DNA of 64,000 nucleotides from Phascolarctos cinereus (taxonomy: Eukaryota; Chordata; Mammalia; Diprotodontia; Phascolarctidae), in contig NW_018343978.1 in NCBI RefSeq assembly GCF_002099425.1, forward strand, positions 20,431,001 to 20,495,000, given 5' to 3'. Positions 1-9,831 of this stretch are shown in pieces (position 1 is the stretch's first letter; each line of letters begins with the position of its first letter). The notes beneath the pieces are model-generated. The model did no database searches and was not told where the DNA came from. It was given only the letters and a program-made list of their open reading frames with translations. The translations under genes were made by a program, and so were the position numbers.

Positions 1-245
1 ATGAGTTCTGAAGCATACTTTTGAATTTTTTCTTGTTTTTGTATCTGCATTTTCTTTTGCAGCATAGCTAATGTGGAAATATATTTTGCATGACTTCACA
101 TGTATAATTGATATATTGTTTGAATTCTCATTGAGTGGGGGAGGGACATCAAAGAGGAAGAGAATTTGGAACTCAAGATTTTCAAAAATGAGTGTTAAAA
201 TTTTTTACATGTAATTGAGAAATATGTAATGAATAAAAAATATCA
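1..245 (+). mobile_element. L1 LINE, 3' UTR end fragment
   Basis: The stretch has the layout of a marsupial L1 3' end: a GTGGGGGAGGGA-type G-rich segment near 136-147, then an AGAATTTGGAACTCAAGATTTT motif region, then a short A-rich tail around 225-240. The rest of the element lies before the window starts. It carries no coding sequence. Confidence 0.65.
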
Positions 246-289
246 AAATGTGAAAAAGAAAGGAATATATTCAGAAACCAATAGCATCA

Positions 290-2485
290 GCAATGGTGTG
301 GCTTAGACCTTAGATATAAAGTAGGGTCTCTACTAAATACAGCCAAGCCCCCATAGGAATAACCAGGGTGGGAATCCTAGACCAAAGGGGAGCCTAAAAC
401 TCTGCCACTCTGACCAGCAGAGCTTTCCACCTGGTTAATAACAGTCTATTCTTGCTCAGACCCAAACTTAGGTCAGAAACTTGTAGTGCTCAGACAAAGG
501 GGTCAGCAATCAGATTTTGCCCTAGATCAGACCACTTTGGGAGCACTGAAAGCATACAGCTTGTCCCTGAGATCCTATGACAACATAACACTCAATATCT
601 CAAGAAAATAGCAATGAAACCAAACCAGACTATTCTTCCAGAAGCGCCATAGAACTGAGACCTGGCATCACGTTCCTGGAAGAATGGGCAAGCAGAAAAA
701 GAACCCCATCATAATGAACAAGGTGGCAGGGATGTTCAGGAAGTAAACAAAGAGGAGAATGACTCAAACATGCACAAGTCCGACCTTACAGAATAACATA
801 GCTTTGGCATAAATTCAACCATATTCCTGAAAGAGAAGTAAGAGTTTAAAAAAATTAAAAATGTTTTTATAAATTGAATGAGTGTGCTTGTGAGAAAAAT
901 TGGAAAAGCAATGAAAGCTATGGAAAAAAATTGGAAAGGGAATTAATAAAGCAGCACAAGAGGTACGAAACATTGCTCAAGCCACAAACTCTCTGAAAAT
1001 TCAAATGGACCAAATAGAAGTCAATGGCTCCATGAAGTATCAAGAAATGTTGAAACAAAGTCAAAAGAATGAAAAAAAAATAGAAGAAAATATAAGATTT
1101 AAGCAACATCAACTAACTTGAAAAACATATTGAGAATAAAAAAAATTAAGAATCATATGACCTAACACTATGAATCAAAAAACGCTGTGAACACTATGAC
1201 CCAAAGAAAGCCTAGACATCATATTTCAAGAAGTCTTAAAAAAAAAAGAAAAGATACCTTGGAACCAATGGACAAAATGGAAATGCAAAGAATCCACTAG
1301 TCACCTCTTGAAAGAAAACTCAAAATGAAAATTTCCAGGCATATCATAGCTAAAATCTAGAGCTTCCAGGTCAAAGAAAAAATACTGTGAGCAGCCAGAA
1401 AGAAAGAATTCTAGTATGAAGGATGCACAGTAAGGATCACACACAATTTAGCAGCCACCACCATAAAGGAGTGGAGAACTTGGAAGATATTCCCAAAGGC
1501 AAAGGATATGGGCCTACAGCCAAGAAGAACTTACTCAGCAAAATCAAGTGTAATGCTACAGGGGAAAAAGGCCCTTTAGGAAATAGAAGATTTCTAAGCA
1601 TTCTTGATGCAAAGACAAGAACTGCAGAGAAACTTTGGTGTACAAACACAGGAATGGGGAGTAACATAAAAATGCAACTATGAATGAACAATGACAAATA
1701 ACAAAACAAGAAAAAATTGTTTAGATTCAAATATGGGAAGATGATATTGTCACCTCTGAACAGTAGCATCATAATGGGAGTCAAATTAGATAAGGCCTGG
1801 GGCAGGGGTTCTGTAATGTCTTGATGATCTTAAGAAAAGAAAGGAAAAAGAAGGGAAGAGGAACACAGTGGGAAGGAAGGTTAGGAAAAATTGTCTTACG
1901 TAATCAGGGAGCACATTGTGGGAAGAGGCTGGCAATGGAATCTCATTCTCATCTAAACTGTTCAAAAGAAAGGAAAACATACACACATATCATTGGGTAC
2001 AGAAATACATTTCTTTCAAAAGAAATAGGAGGGAAAGGGGAGAAATGGGAAGAGGAGATTTTGAGGGAGAGGAGATTAAGGGAGGGATTAATCCTAAACA
2101 AAATGAGTTCTAAGGATGTATAAAAATATTTGTAGCTCTTTTTGAGGTTACAAAGCTTAGAAATTTGAGTGGATGCCTATAAATTAGAGAATGGATGAAC
2201 AAGTTATGGTATATAACTATGATGGGAATACAACTGTGCTGAACTCATTGTAATGACCAACCAGGATTCCAGAGGATTAATGATGAAATAAGCTATCCAT
2301 CCATGAGACAAATATTTTTAGGACATAGACAGTGTGGACATTTGTTTTAATTGACTATACATATGAGTAATGGACTTTTTTTTTTCTTGTGTTCCCAATA
2401 GTGGGGAGGAGGTTAGGAGGGAGGGTGAAAAGGTAGACATGGGCTGATTAAAACAAAATATTAAAAAGAAAAAGAGAAAATTTGG
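290..2485 (+). mobile_element. HAL1-like / L1-family LINE (ORF1-only type), decayed
   Basis: A reading frame begins near 684 with MGKQKKNP, typical of a marsupial L1/HAL1 ORF1 start. From about 900 to 1120 it codes for a Gln/Lys/Glu-rich coiled-coil-like stretch, broken by many stops. Around 1340-1700 there is an ORF1 C-terminal region (about 86 codons open at 1423-1683, including PTAKKNLLSKIKCNATGEKG). G/A-rich untranslated sequence follows. Near 2120-2240 comes a tail matching the end of the L1 at 44398-44525. No reverse transcriptase or endonuclease region lies between ORF1 and the tail, which is the definition of HAL1 (half-L1). The element is noncoding today. The alternative is an L1 with an internal deletion. 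Confidence 0.65.
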
Positions 2486-2494
2486 GGAATCTGA

Positions 2495-2592
2495 TTAACA
2501 CAGTGACCAGCCAAAATTCCTGAGAACATATGAAGAAACATGCTGCCCACCTCTTAACAAAGAGGTGATGGACCTAGAGTACTAGAATGAAC
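2495..2592 (+). mobile_element. L1 3' UTR fragment
   Basis: The segment with GCTGCCCACCTCTTAACA and GAGGTGATGGACC resembles the piece of marsupial L1 3' UTR that follows the ORF2 stop. It sits directly after the A-rich tail of the HAL1-like element, so it is either a separate insertion or an older L1 flank. Confidence 0.5.
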
Positions 2593-3109
2593 CCTTCAAA
2601 CTGGGTTTCTTTCAGTCATTTTCCTTAAAAGTCACTCCAATCTATAATTTCTGGTTCCTTTTTATTTTCACGGTTTGTTTTCTTTTGGAGTTTACCTTTT
2701 CCCCTTGCAGAATGAAATAGAATCCTAAACCCTTTCTTTTTCTCTCACCCTGTCTCCCAATCCACCACAGGATCCTTCCATTCACACACATCATTCCAAG
2801 ATTTAAGGGTGGGACAATTGATCAGAGTTTTCCAATGAAACCCAGGCAAGATTGATTTTTATAATTTAACATACAGAGAAATCTACAGAGCAAAAGTCTC
2901 CATATTAATATCTTTTTGCTTTAAGCAAGAAGTTAATCTTAAGTCATTTTCTCCCATCCTTATTTTCTCTCACTTGAGCATTCTAATAGATGCTTTCATA
3001 TGCTGCTGAAAGCTCTACCTTTGGCTAGACTCTGCTATTGCTGTTGGCCATCCCTACCTCTGAAGAACTAAAATTGAGGATTATCCAAAACATATTGGAG
3101 AAGTGATAG
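2593..3109. other. unassigned sequence
   Basis: AT-rich, with no open frame of note and no repeat family I can name. It holds a pyrimidine-rich patch around 2660-2780. Confidence 0.5.
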
Positions 3110-3410
3110 TGAGCATAAATAGGCAACACATTGCAATGAATGGATTATGAAGACAAAGCTGTAAAAGGGATGTGATCAAGGAAATACAGGAGAAAAAATG
3201 ATTGGCTGGTCATGTGGCGAGAGAGAATTAATTGATGGACAGTCCCAATGCTCCAATGATATTTTTACAATGTTAAGAGAAAACAAGGAAGACTCTTAGG
3301 ACATTGGCTGGGCTTCCTGTGCAAATTTATGAGAGGGCACAGTGAGAATCCCATAGACCAGACAAACATGAATGGGTTGTGATGTGGATCACCAAAGGAA
3401 GTACCTAAGG
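3110..3410 (+). mobile_element. possible RTE-clade LINE, RT C-terminal fragment
   Basis: A frame around 3200-3225 reads LAGHVARR, resembling the WAGHVAR motif that follows the reverse transcriptase domain in RTE-clade LINEs. Downstream text such as DKHEWVV...ITKGST fits the end of such a protein. The frame is interrupted by stops. It is a short decayed fragment, and clade assignment from this alone is tentative. Confidence 0.4.
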
Positions 3411-3414
3411 CAAT

Positions 3415-3434
3415 GAAATCATAACTGCCTTTGA
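3415..3434. repeat. left target-site duplication of the SINE pair
   Basis: GAAATCATAACTGCCTTTGA recurs as GAAATCATAGCTGCCTTTGA at 3757-3776 (19 of 20 identical), bracketing both SINEs as one unit. Confidence 0.85.
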
Positions 3435-3580
3435 GAGGCAGCTAAGTGGTGCAGTGGATAGATCACTGGCCCTGAAGTCAGGAGGACCTCAGTTCAAATC
3501 TAGCCTCAGGCCTAACACTTGACACTTACTAACTGTGTGACCCTGGGCAAGTCACTTAACCCCAATTGCCTAAAAAAAAA
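3435..3580 (+). mobile_element. tRNA-derived marsupial SINE, short class (copy A of pair)
   Basis: It has the GGCAGCTAAGTGGTGCAGTGG head (box A region), the GTTCAAATCTAGCC box-B-like motif, the GTGTGACCCTGGGCAAGTCAC core and a CCCCAATTGCCT end followed by A9. It would have been transcribed by RNA polymerase III. It is the first of two copies in the same orientation, with about 30 bp between them. Confidence 0.93.
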
Positions 3581-3610
3581 TAGCACCTCTAAGATAGGTA
3601 CTATTATTAA

Positions 3611-3756
3611 AGGGGCAGCTAGGTGGTGCAGTGGATGAAGCTCAGGCCTTAGAGTCAGAAGGATCTCAGTTCAAATCCCACTTCAAACACTTGACACTTA
3701 CTAGCTGTATGACCCTGGGCAAGTCACTTAACCCCAATTGCCTAAGGGGGGGGAAA
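3611..3756 (+). mobile_element. tRNA-derived marsupial SINE, short class (copy B of pair)
   Basis: Same family and orientation as the copy just upstream, with GGGGCAGCTAGGTGGTGCAG head and CCCCAATTGCCT end. Its tail is followed at once by the right-hand copy of the 20-bp duplication that starts before copy A. No separate duplication flanks this copy alone. Confidence 0.93.
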
Positions 3757-3776
3757 GAAATCATAGCTGCCTTTGA
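3757..3776. repeat. right target-site duplication of the SINE pair
   Basis: Partner of the copy at 3415-3434, one mismatch in 20. Confidence 0.85.
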
Positions 3777-3849
3777 ATATTTGAGCATACATATATGAAC
3801 CCCATGTTCAAACTGGTTGTATTGAATATGTCTTATTCATACCTACTTT

Positions 3850-4430
3850 GCTCATATCATTCATATACTGTCTGGAATGCTCTTCTCTCTGTGCAAATCA
3901 TTGGCATCCTTCAAGGCCTAGCTCAAGTGCCTTTCTGGCATCTTTCTTGATTAATCCAGTGATTTTTACTTCTCTGAACCACGTATGCCTGGGGTTCATA
4001 TGCATGCACCAATTTCGTGCCAATTCCCAGTCGTTTCCAGCCCATGTTGCATCTACTCCATCCATCCTTCTTAATCTTTTTCTTCTGGAACCACTTAGAT
4101 TCTGCCCTTGAGTCTTGGCCTCTTCTCTGGATCCTTGGCCTCTGTCCTGGATCCCTAGGCTTTCATATAAGTGAATTTTTTGTCTTATCTTCTCTGCAAT
4201 GGGCCTCCACTTTTCACTCATTTCCAAACCATGTCTCCATGCATATATCCTGCTCTCTTTTTAGTTCCCCATATGTATTGTCTTCCCCTAGAAGAATGTA
4301 AGCTCCTTGAGGCCAGAGATCATCCTGCTGGCTTGCATTTGCGTCCTCAGAGTTCAGTGCAATGCCTGGCCCAAAGTAATCACTTAAGAAATGCTTTAAT
4401 ATTAATTTGTTCAATCATTTATTCATTTGA
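3850..4430 (+). mobile_element. L2 LINE, 3' UTR and 3' end
   Basis: It contains the L2 3' UTR landmarks: a CTGGAATGCTCTTC-type segment, ATCCTTCAAGGCCTAGCTCAA, then near 4292-4410 the end block with GAATGTAAGCTCCTTGAGG, AATGCCTGGCC and an AATGCTTTAAT-type terminus. The middle (about 3990-4250) is not obviously L2 and may be an older insertion or diverged sequence. Confidence 0.75.
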
Positions 4431-4439
4431 CTTTTACTG

Positions 4440-4511
4440 CATACTGACTTGTACTTTAATTTTTTCATGTGGTTGTACATCATCGCCCTAATTATATTGG
4501 GAGGCTACAGG
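4440..4511 (+). mobile_element. L2 3' end, left part (split)
   Basis: The sequence leading to CTAATTATATTGGGAGGCTACAGG looks like the L2 end block. It breaks off where an RTE-tailed SINE begins and seems to resume at about 4976. Confidence 0.45.
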
Positions 4512-4975
4512 TTATTGTTGTTTGTCATTTGTTCTCAAAGAGTACCATGACATCAGGAAGGTAGGTGATGCCATGGTTTGCACGTGAATTGGATTAAAGT
4601 GAGGGAGGATTGTGCAAAATTGTCAACCCCACTCTCTCCTCTGGAGCAATCTGGGTCCAGTGGCAAGATATAGATCAGGATGACTGGAGATGGCCCTGGA
4701 TGCAGTGGGAGATCATGGCCTTTTTAAGCTAGGGTCTCAGTTTGACTGAGGCAATGCCTATTCAGGGATTAAGAAGAGGTAAGAAATATGGCAAAAAAAA
4801 AAAGGCCTTTTTTATCTAGTAAAAAAAAAATCAATTTAGGAGTAGAAGCCCTCAGGGTTTCTGATCAAAACAGAAACAACAGCTAATTCTGCTCACTCTG
4901 AGCCATCAGGGCCCAAACAATGACCAAGTGAGACTTGGGCTGGGACCTATTGTTGGCCAGTGAAGTCAAAGATCC
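4512..4975 (-). mobile_element. RTE-tailed SINE (minus orientation)
   Basis: The 3' tail on the minus strand (plus-strand TTGTTTGTCATTTGTTCTC near 4518) matches the tails of the elements at 14275-14880 and 23283-23400 and of the RTE LINE fragment at 15359-15762. The body shares CACGTGAATTGGATT and a CTGGGTCCAGTGGCAAGAT block with the 14.4 kb copy. I know it as a marsupial RTE-associated SINE; the exact Repbase name cannot be confirmed here. Confidence 0.65.
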
Positions 4976-5035
4976 TATCATTATAGGACCATAGCACATC
5001 GTAGGCTCTCAGTAAATATGTATTAATTGATAAAA
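4976..5035 (+). mobile_element. L2 3' end, right part
   Basis: CATAGCACATCGTAGGCTC followed by TCAGTAAATATGTATTAATTG is the L2 terminal motif (normally ...CACATAGTAGGCGCTCAATAAATATTTGTTGAATG). It is the probable continuation of 4440-4511. Confidence 0.6.
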
Positions 5036-6100
5036 ACAAAGTCTGACCAGGGGAGAAAACTTACTCCTTACAGTGGTATAGAAGAGCTCTGGAAGAATGA
5101 ACTTAGACAAAGGAAAGGAAACAAAAGAAAACAACTTTGCATACTCAGATGAGCTATGAGACTTTGAAAATAATTAGTCTAATGTATCTTATTGGTGCCA
5201 TTCACCCCTAGCAGAAGTAGAGATACTCACATTACTATTATGCTTCCAAGAAGTGTCTTCGAAGAGGTCATTTTCTGAGATCCAAGAAGGCACAATGGCA
5301 GCTGAAAAGGACCTGGGATAGGTTGTCCCGTTGTGCTCAATTATGTAAGCAGTATGCTGGTATCCACTTTGGGGATTCCTCAATTTTTCTTCGTGTCTCT
5401 GCCAGCCATGGCTCAGAGAGATGCTGGCAGCATGTTGATTCATCTGTGACTAGATAAGCAATCACAGATTGCTGCCAACGACTTTGCCAGAACCTCTGCC
5501 ATTGGAGAATAGCTTTGGTCTATAGTAACTTAAAATTGTTTAGAGAAGGAACCCTCAAAATTTCATAAAACTTAATTTTAAGCGATGTATAATTGAATAT
5601 ATTCTTACTTTAACAATTTAGTTAAAGATGGCCAAACTGTATCAGTGAATATTAATGGACTGCCCCCCCCACTCACCCCATCCTTGTGCCTGGGGATACT
5701 TAAACAACTACCTGTATTCTGCAACAGATCTGATCCAAAAGGTCACTGCCTTGCTAGGAAGATTAAATGGCTTCCATGCCAGAATTTACCAATTCAGTTA
5801 GAAAGACACAAGTTAGCTACTTTGTAAGGTGCATTCAAATACTCACACCTGTCAGAACTCCTTAGATCACAAAGTAAGCATTTAATAAATAATATTTCGC
5901 AAAATTATTTTAGGTTTATTCACTCAGTAATTTTTAAACTGAACTCATATGCTTGATATTTCCTTTTCAGCTCAGATATACCTTTTGATGTAATTTAAAA
6001 TATTTATTGATTATACTTTATTGCAAACTACTATGGAAGCACACACTGCTTCCAGTTGGGGTCATATATGCCTAACCTATATCAGATAATATATATTTCT
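5036..6100. other. unassigned, includes an open minus-strand stretch
   Basis: No repeat family recognised. On the minus strand 5189-5443 is open for 84 codons (starting MNQHAASISLSHGWQRHEEK). I do not recognise the peptide, and there are no splice signals or flanking exons to support a gene. It could be chance or a decayed coding fragment. Confidence 0.35.
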
Positions 6101-6102
6101 AG

Positions 6103-6245
6103 ATAAAGGTCAGTCAGTCAATCAATCAACAAGCATTTATTTTTACTAAGTGTCTCCTGTATGTCAATCACTGTGATGAATGTTGGGAATAAAAATATAG
6201 CAGTGAAACATTCTCTGCCTTCAAGGAAATAACATTCTGTCAGAT
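6103..6245 (-). mobile_element. L2 LINE 3' end (minus)
   Basis: AATCAACAAGCATTTATTTT, AGTGTCTCCTGTATGTCAATCACTG and a CTGCCTTCAAGGAAATAAC block are the reverse complement of the L2 3' terminus and its adjoining UTR. Confidence 0.75.
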
Positions 6246-6430
6246 CATCTCTTATTATATATTAGATTAATTTTTTTGCTTTTCATTCATTTTTCTTTTA
6301 TTAGTTTTTTTTATTAGATCAAGGAAATTAAAGAAGTGATAGGACTACTGCTCAGAATTATAGGGAAAATGATAATGGATTAGGGAAATCAGGAATAACT
6401 ATTCAAGTTTTATTTTGTTTATGTTTTGTC
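6246..6430. other. unassigned AT-rich spacer
   Basis: Nothing recognised between two L2 copies; it may be degraded L2. Confidence 0.4.
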
Positions 6431-6931
6431 AATTTGTCATTCAACAAGCAAAAAATAAGCACCTACTATGTGTTAGGCACAAGGCTTAGCACTGAGGTTC
6501 AAAGAAAGGTAAAAACACTCCCTGTTCTAAAGGAACTTGCAATGTAAGAGTGGAGACAAAATGTAAATAACCAGGTACATAGAAGATATCCACAGAATAA
6601 ATGGAAAGGAAGCTCAGAGGGGAAGGCACTAGCACCTGGGGTTGGGGTAGAGTGGGATTTAATCTGAGTCTTGATGGAAGCTAAGGAGGCTGTGAGATAG
6701 AGATGAGGGGACAGAGAATTACAGCCATGGGGTTTAGTTCATCACATCTGACTGGTTCTCTGTGACTTTGCTATGATCAAATCATAGAGATAGGAGATGG
6801 AGCATCCTTTGGGAAGAACATTAAGGAGGGTAGTGTAACTTGTCTGTGCGGTTCATAGAAGGAAGAAAAGTTAAAAAAAGATTTTAAAGGTACAAAAGTA
6901 CCAGGTTACAAAGAGCTTCAAATGACATTTA
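6431..6931 (-). mobile_element. L2 LINE, 3' portion (left half of interrupted copy)
   Basis: It begins with the L2 3' terminus in reverse (CATTCAACAAGC... AGCACCTACTATGTGTTAGGCAC), then the UTR (CTGTTCTAAAGGAACTTGCA), and runs to ACCAGGTTACAAAGAGCTTC. At this point a BovB LINE cuts in. L2 sequence resumes after 10030 at the matching position of the element (AGTTTATATTTGATCC). Confidence 0.82.
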
Positions 6932-7583
6932 TTGTTTAGTCATTCAATCACGTTTGACTCTTTGTGACCCATGGACCAAAGCATGCCAGCCCCTTCTCTT
7001 CTCTGCTATTTCCTGACGTTTGTCCAAGCTCATGTTCATTGCTTCCAGGGTGCTAACCATAAGATCTAACCATAAGATCCTCAGCTGTCCCATTGCTTTT
7101 TTTTTTTTTTGCCTTTAATCTTTCCCAACATCCTGGTCTTTTCCAATGAGTCCTGTCTTTTCATTATGTGGTCAAAGTATTTAAGCTTCAACTTTAGTAT
7201 TTGGCTTTCCAATGAATAGTCTGAATTAATTTCTTTAAGCGTTGACTGGTTTGATCTCCTTTCTGTCCAAGGGACTCAAAGTCTTCTCCAGCATCCCATT
7301 TGGAAAAGGCCAATTCTGTGGCACTCAGCTTTTCTTATAGTACAACTCTCACAGCCATGTGCCATTGGAAGAACCATAGCATTGACTATAAGGACAAGAT
7401 GGCAAGACTATAAGGACAAGATTGGCAAGTTGATGTCTCTGCTTTTTAGTATGCTTTCCAGATTTGCCATAGTTTTCCTTCCAAGGAGCTAGTATCTTTT
7501 AATTTCATGGCTGTAGTTGCCATCTACAGTGATCTTTGGGCCCAGGGATGTGAAATCTAACACTGCTTCTATTTCTTCTTCAT

Positions 7584-7793
7584 TTATTTGCCAGGACATA
7601 ATAGGACCAGTTGCCAAGATCTTAATTTTTTTTTAATGTTAAACTTCAAGCCAGTTTTAATACTCTCTTCTTTCACTCTTATCAAGAGGCTTCTTGATTC
7701 TTCTTCACTTTCTGCCACCAGAATGGTATCATATGCATATCTGAAATTGTTGATATTTCTTCCAGCAATCTTTAATTCCAACTTTTGATTCAT
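7584..7793 (-). pseudogene. BovB reverse transcriptase, catalytic-box fragment
   Basis: Seventy codons are open: NNFRYAYDTILVAESEEE followed by SLLIRVKEESIKTGLKFNIK. In the RTE/BovB family this is the RT motif with two catalytic aspartates (YADD) and the following helix. The first aspartate is tyrosine here, so the copy would be inactive even with an open frame. It lies in frame order with the other RT fragments upstream on the minus strand. Confidence 0.9.
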
Positions 7794-8059
7794 CTAGCCT
7801 TGCTCTGCACATAAGTTAAATAAATGAGGTGACAAAATTTGGCATTGTCATACTCTGTTTCCAATCTTAGACCATTTGTTCTGTGCTCAGTTCTAACTGT
7901 TGCATCTTGACCCACATACAAGTTCCTCAGGATACAAGTAAGATGATGTAGTACTTCCAGCTCTGAAGACTTGCCACATTTTGATGTGATCCACACAGCT
8001 TTAGTGTAGTCAATGAAGCAGAAGTCGATGCTTTTCTGGAACTCCCTTGTGTTCTCCAT
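7790..8059 (-). pseudogene. BovB reverse transcriptase, palm fragment
   Basis: MENTREFQKSIDFCFIDYTKAV carries the first RT catalytic motif (FIDYxKAF/V with the Asp). LRNLYVGQDATVRTEHRTNG follows, the BovB segment before the YADD box. The C-terminal half drifts from the family, consistent with a frame change. Confidence 0.9.
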
Positions 8060-8212
8060 AATCCAGCAAATGTTGACAATTTGGTCTCTAGTTCCTCTGC
8101 CTCTTCAAAAAACCAGCCTGCTCTTCTGGTAATTCTAGTTCACATATAGCTGAAGCCTAGCTTGCAGAATCTTAAACATAACCTTGCTGGTGTGTGAAAT
8201 GAGTACAACTGT

Positions 8213-8491
8213 TTAGAAATGTGAACATTCTTTGGCAATACCCTTCTTCAGGATTGGGATATAAACTGATCTTTTCCAATCAAGAGGCCAATATTGAGTT
8301 TTCCAAATGTGTTGGCATATTGAGTGCTGCACTTTAACAGCCCTGTCTTTTAGGATTTTAAATGGGTCACCTAGAATTACATCACCTCCGCTAGCCTTAT
8401 TGTTAGCAATGCTTCCTAAGCCCCACTGGACTTCATTCTCCAGGATGTCTGACTCTAGATCAGTAACTACACCATATAGTGTTAAGAACAT
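8213..8491 (-). pseudogene. BovB reverse transcriptase, N-terminal fragment
   Basis: The 92-codon stretch includes LESDILENEVQWGLGSIANNKASGGD and VQHSICQHIWKTQYWPLDWKRS, both diagnostic of the start of the BovB/RTE RT domain. It follows the endonuclease part (8875-9075) at the expected distance. Confidence 0.9.
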
Positions 8492-8874
8492 TCTTGTATA
8501 GTTCTTCTGGGTATTCTTGTCATCTATCCATAACCTCTTCTATTTCTGTTAAATCTCTACATCTTTTTCTTTTATTATACCCATTTTGCATGAAACATTC
8601 ATTTGAAATCTCTAATTGTCTAGAAAAGATGTCTTGTCTTTCCCAGTCTCTTGTTTTCTTCTATTTCTTTGCATTGCTCATTTAAGAAAACCTTTTCTCT
8701 CCTTGCTATTCTCTGGAATTCTGCCTTCAGTTAGGTATAGCTTTCCTTTTCTCTTTCTGTCTCCCCTATGCTATTTGTAAAGCCTCATCAGATAGTCATT
8801 TTGCTTTCTTGTCCTTCTTTTTCTTTGGAATGTTTTTTTGTTGCTGCTTCCTATACAATATTGTTAACCTTTAT

Positions 8875-9075
8875 TCATAGTGCTTCAGGCATTCTTTCCA
8901 CCAGATCTAATCTCTGAAATCTATTTATCACTTCTACTTCATATTCATAGGGGATATTCTTTAGGTCACGCCTATGTGGTCTGATGTTTTCCCATACTTT
9001 CTTCAATTTAAGTCTGATTTTTTCAATATGAAGCTCATGATCTGAGCCACAGTCAGCTCCATGTCTTGTTTTCAC
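8875..9075 (-). pseudogene. BovB AP-endonuclease C-terminal fragment and linker
   Basis: TRHGADCGSDHELHIEKIRL contains the SDH motif that ends AP-type endonuclease domains, with the histidine of the active site retained. The segment after it (PYEYEVEVINRFQRLDLVERMPE) is the BovB linker to the RT domain. Confidence 0.9.
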
Positions 9076-9554
9076 TGACTGTGTAGGGCTTCTCCACCTT
9101 TGGCTGCAAATATAATCGATCTGATTTCTAGAGTCTCCTTTTGAGGTTGTTGAAAAACTGTTTGCTATGACCAGTGAGTTATCTTGACAAAAGTCTATTG
9201 GTCTCTGCCCTGCTTAATTTTGTAGTCCAAGGCCTAATTTGCCTATTATTCCAGTTATCTTTTGATTTCCTGTTTCAGCATTCCAATTCTCCTTGATGTA
9301 TGTGAGATTTTTTTGGGGGGGCATTATTTCTAGCAGATGTTGTATGTCTTCATAGAACTGATCAACTTTGGCTTCTTCAGCATCGGTGTTTGGAGCATAA
9401 ACTTGTATTGCTATGATGTTGAATGGTTTGCCTTAGATTCAAACAGATATCATTTGGTCATTTTTGAAATTATACCCTAGTACTGCTTTTCTCGCCCTTT
9501 CATTAACTATGAAGGCTACTCCATTTCTTCTAAGGGATTCTTGCTTGCTGTAGT

Positions 9555-9562
9555 ATACGTAA
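9555..9562. repeat. target-site duplication of SINE inside BovB
   Basis: ATACGTAA here and ATATGTAA at 9832-9839 (7 of 8) flank the SINE. Confidence 0.6.
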
Positions 9563-9831
9563 CAGGGGAGCTAGGTGGCACAGTGTGGATAGAGTGCCCA
9601 GCCTAGAGTTAGAAAGACTGCTCTCCCTCAGTTCAAATCTGGCCTCAGACATTTACTGTGTGACAAGTCACTTAGCCCTGAGTAAGTCACTTAACCTCGT
9701 TTGCCTCACTTTCTTAATTTGTAAAATGAGCTAGAGAAGGAGATGGCAACCCACTTTAGTATCCTTGCCAAGAAAACCCTAAATGAGGTCACGAAGAGTT
9801 GGTACAACTGAAATGATTGAAAAACAAAAGC
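9563..9831 (+). mobile_element. tRNA-derived SINE, long class with BovB-like tail
   Basis: Head AGGGGAGCTAGGTGGCACAG, GTTCAAATCTGGCCTC box-B-like segment, GTAAAATGAG core-like segment, then GGTCACGAAGAGTTGG... GAAATGATTGAAAAACAAA at the 3' end. This tail resembles the reverse complement of 6932-6975, the 3' end of the BovB it sits in. It splits the BovB 5' region. Confidence 0.9.

Noticed and set aside
3435-3560. tRNA gene
   Set aside because: Box A/B-like motifs belong to the tRNA-derived head of a SINE; there is no foldable intact tRNA with anticodon stem.
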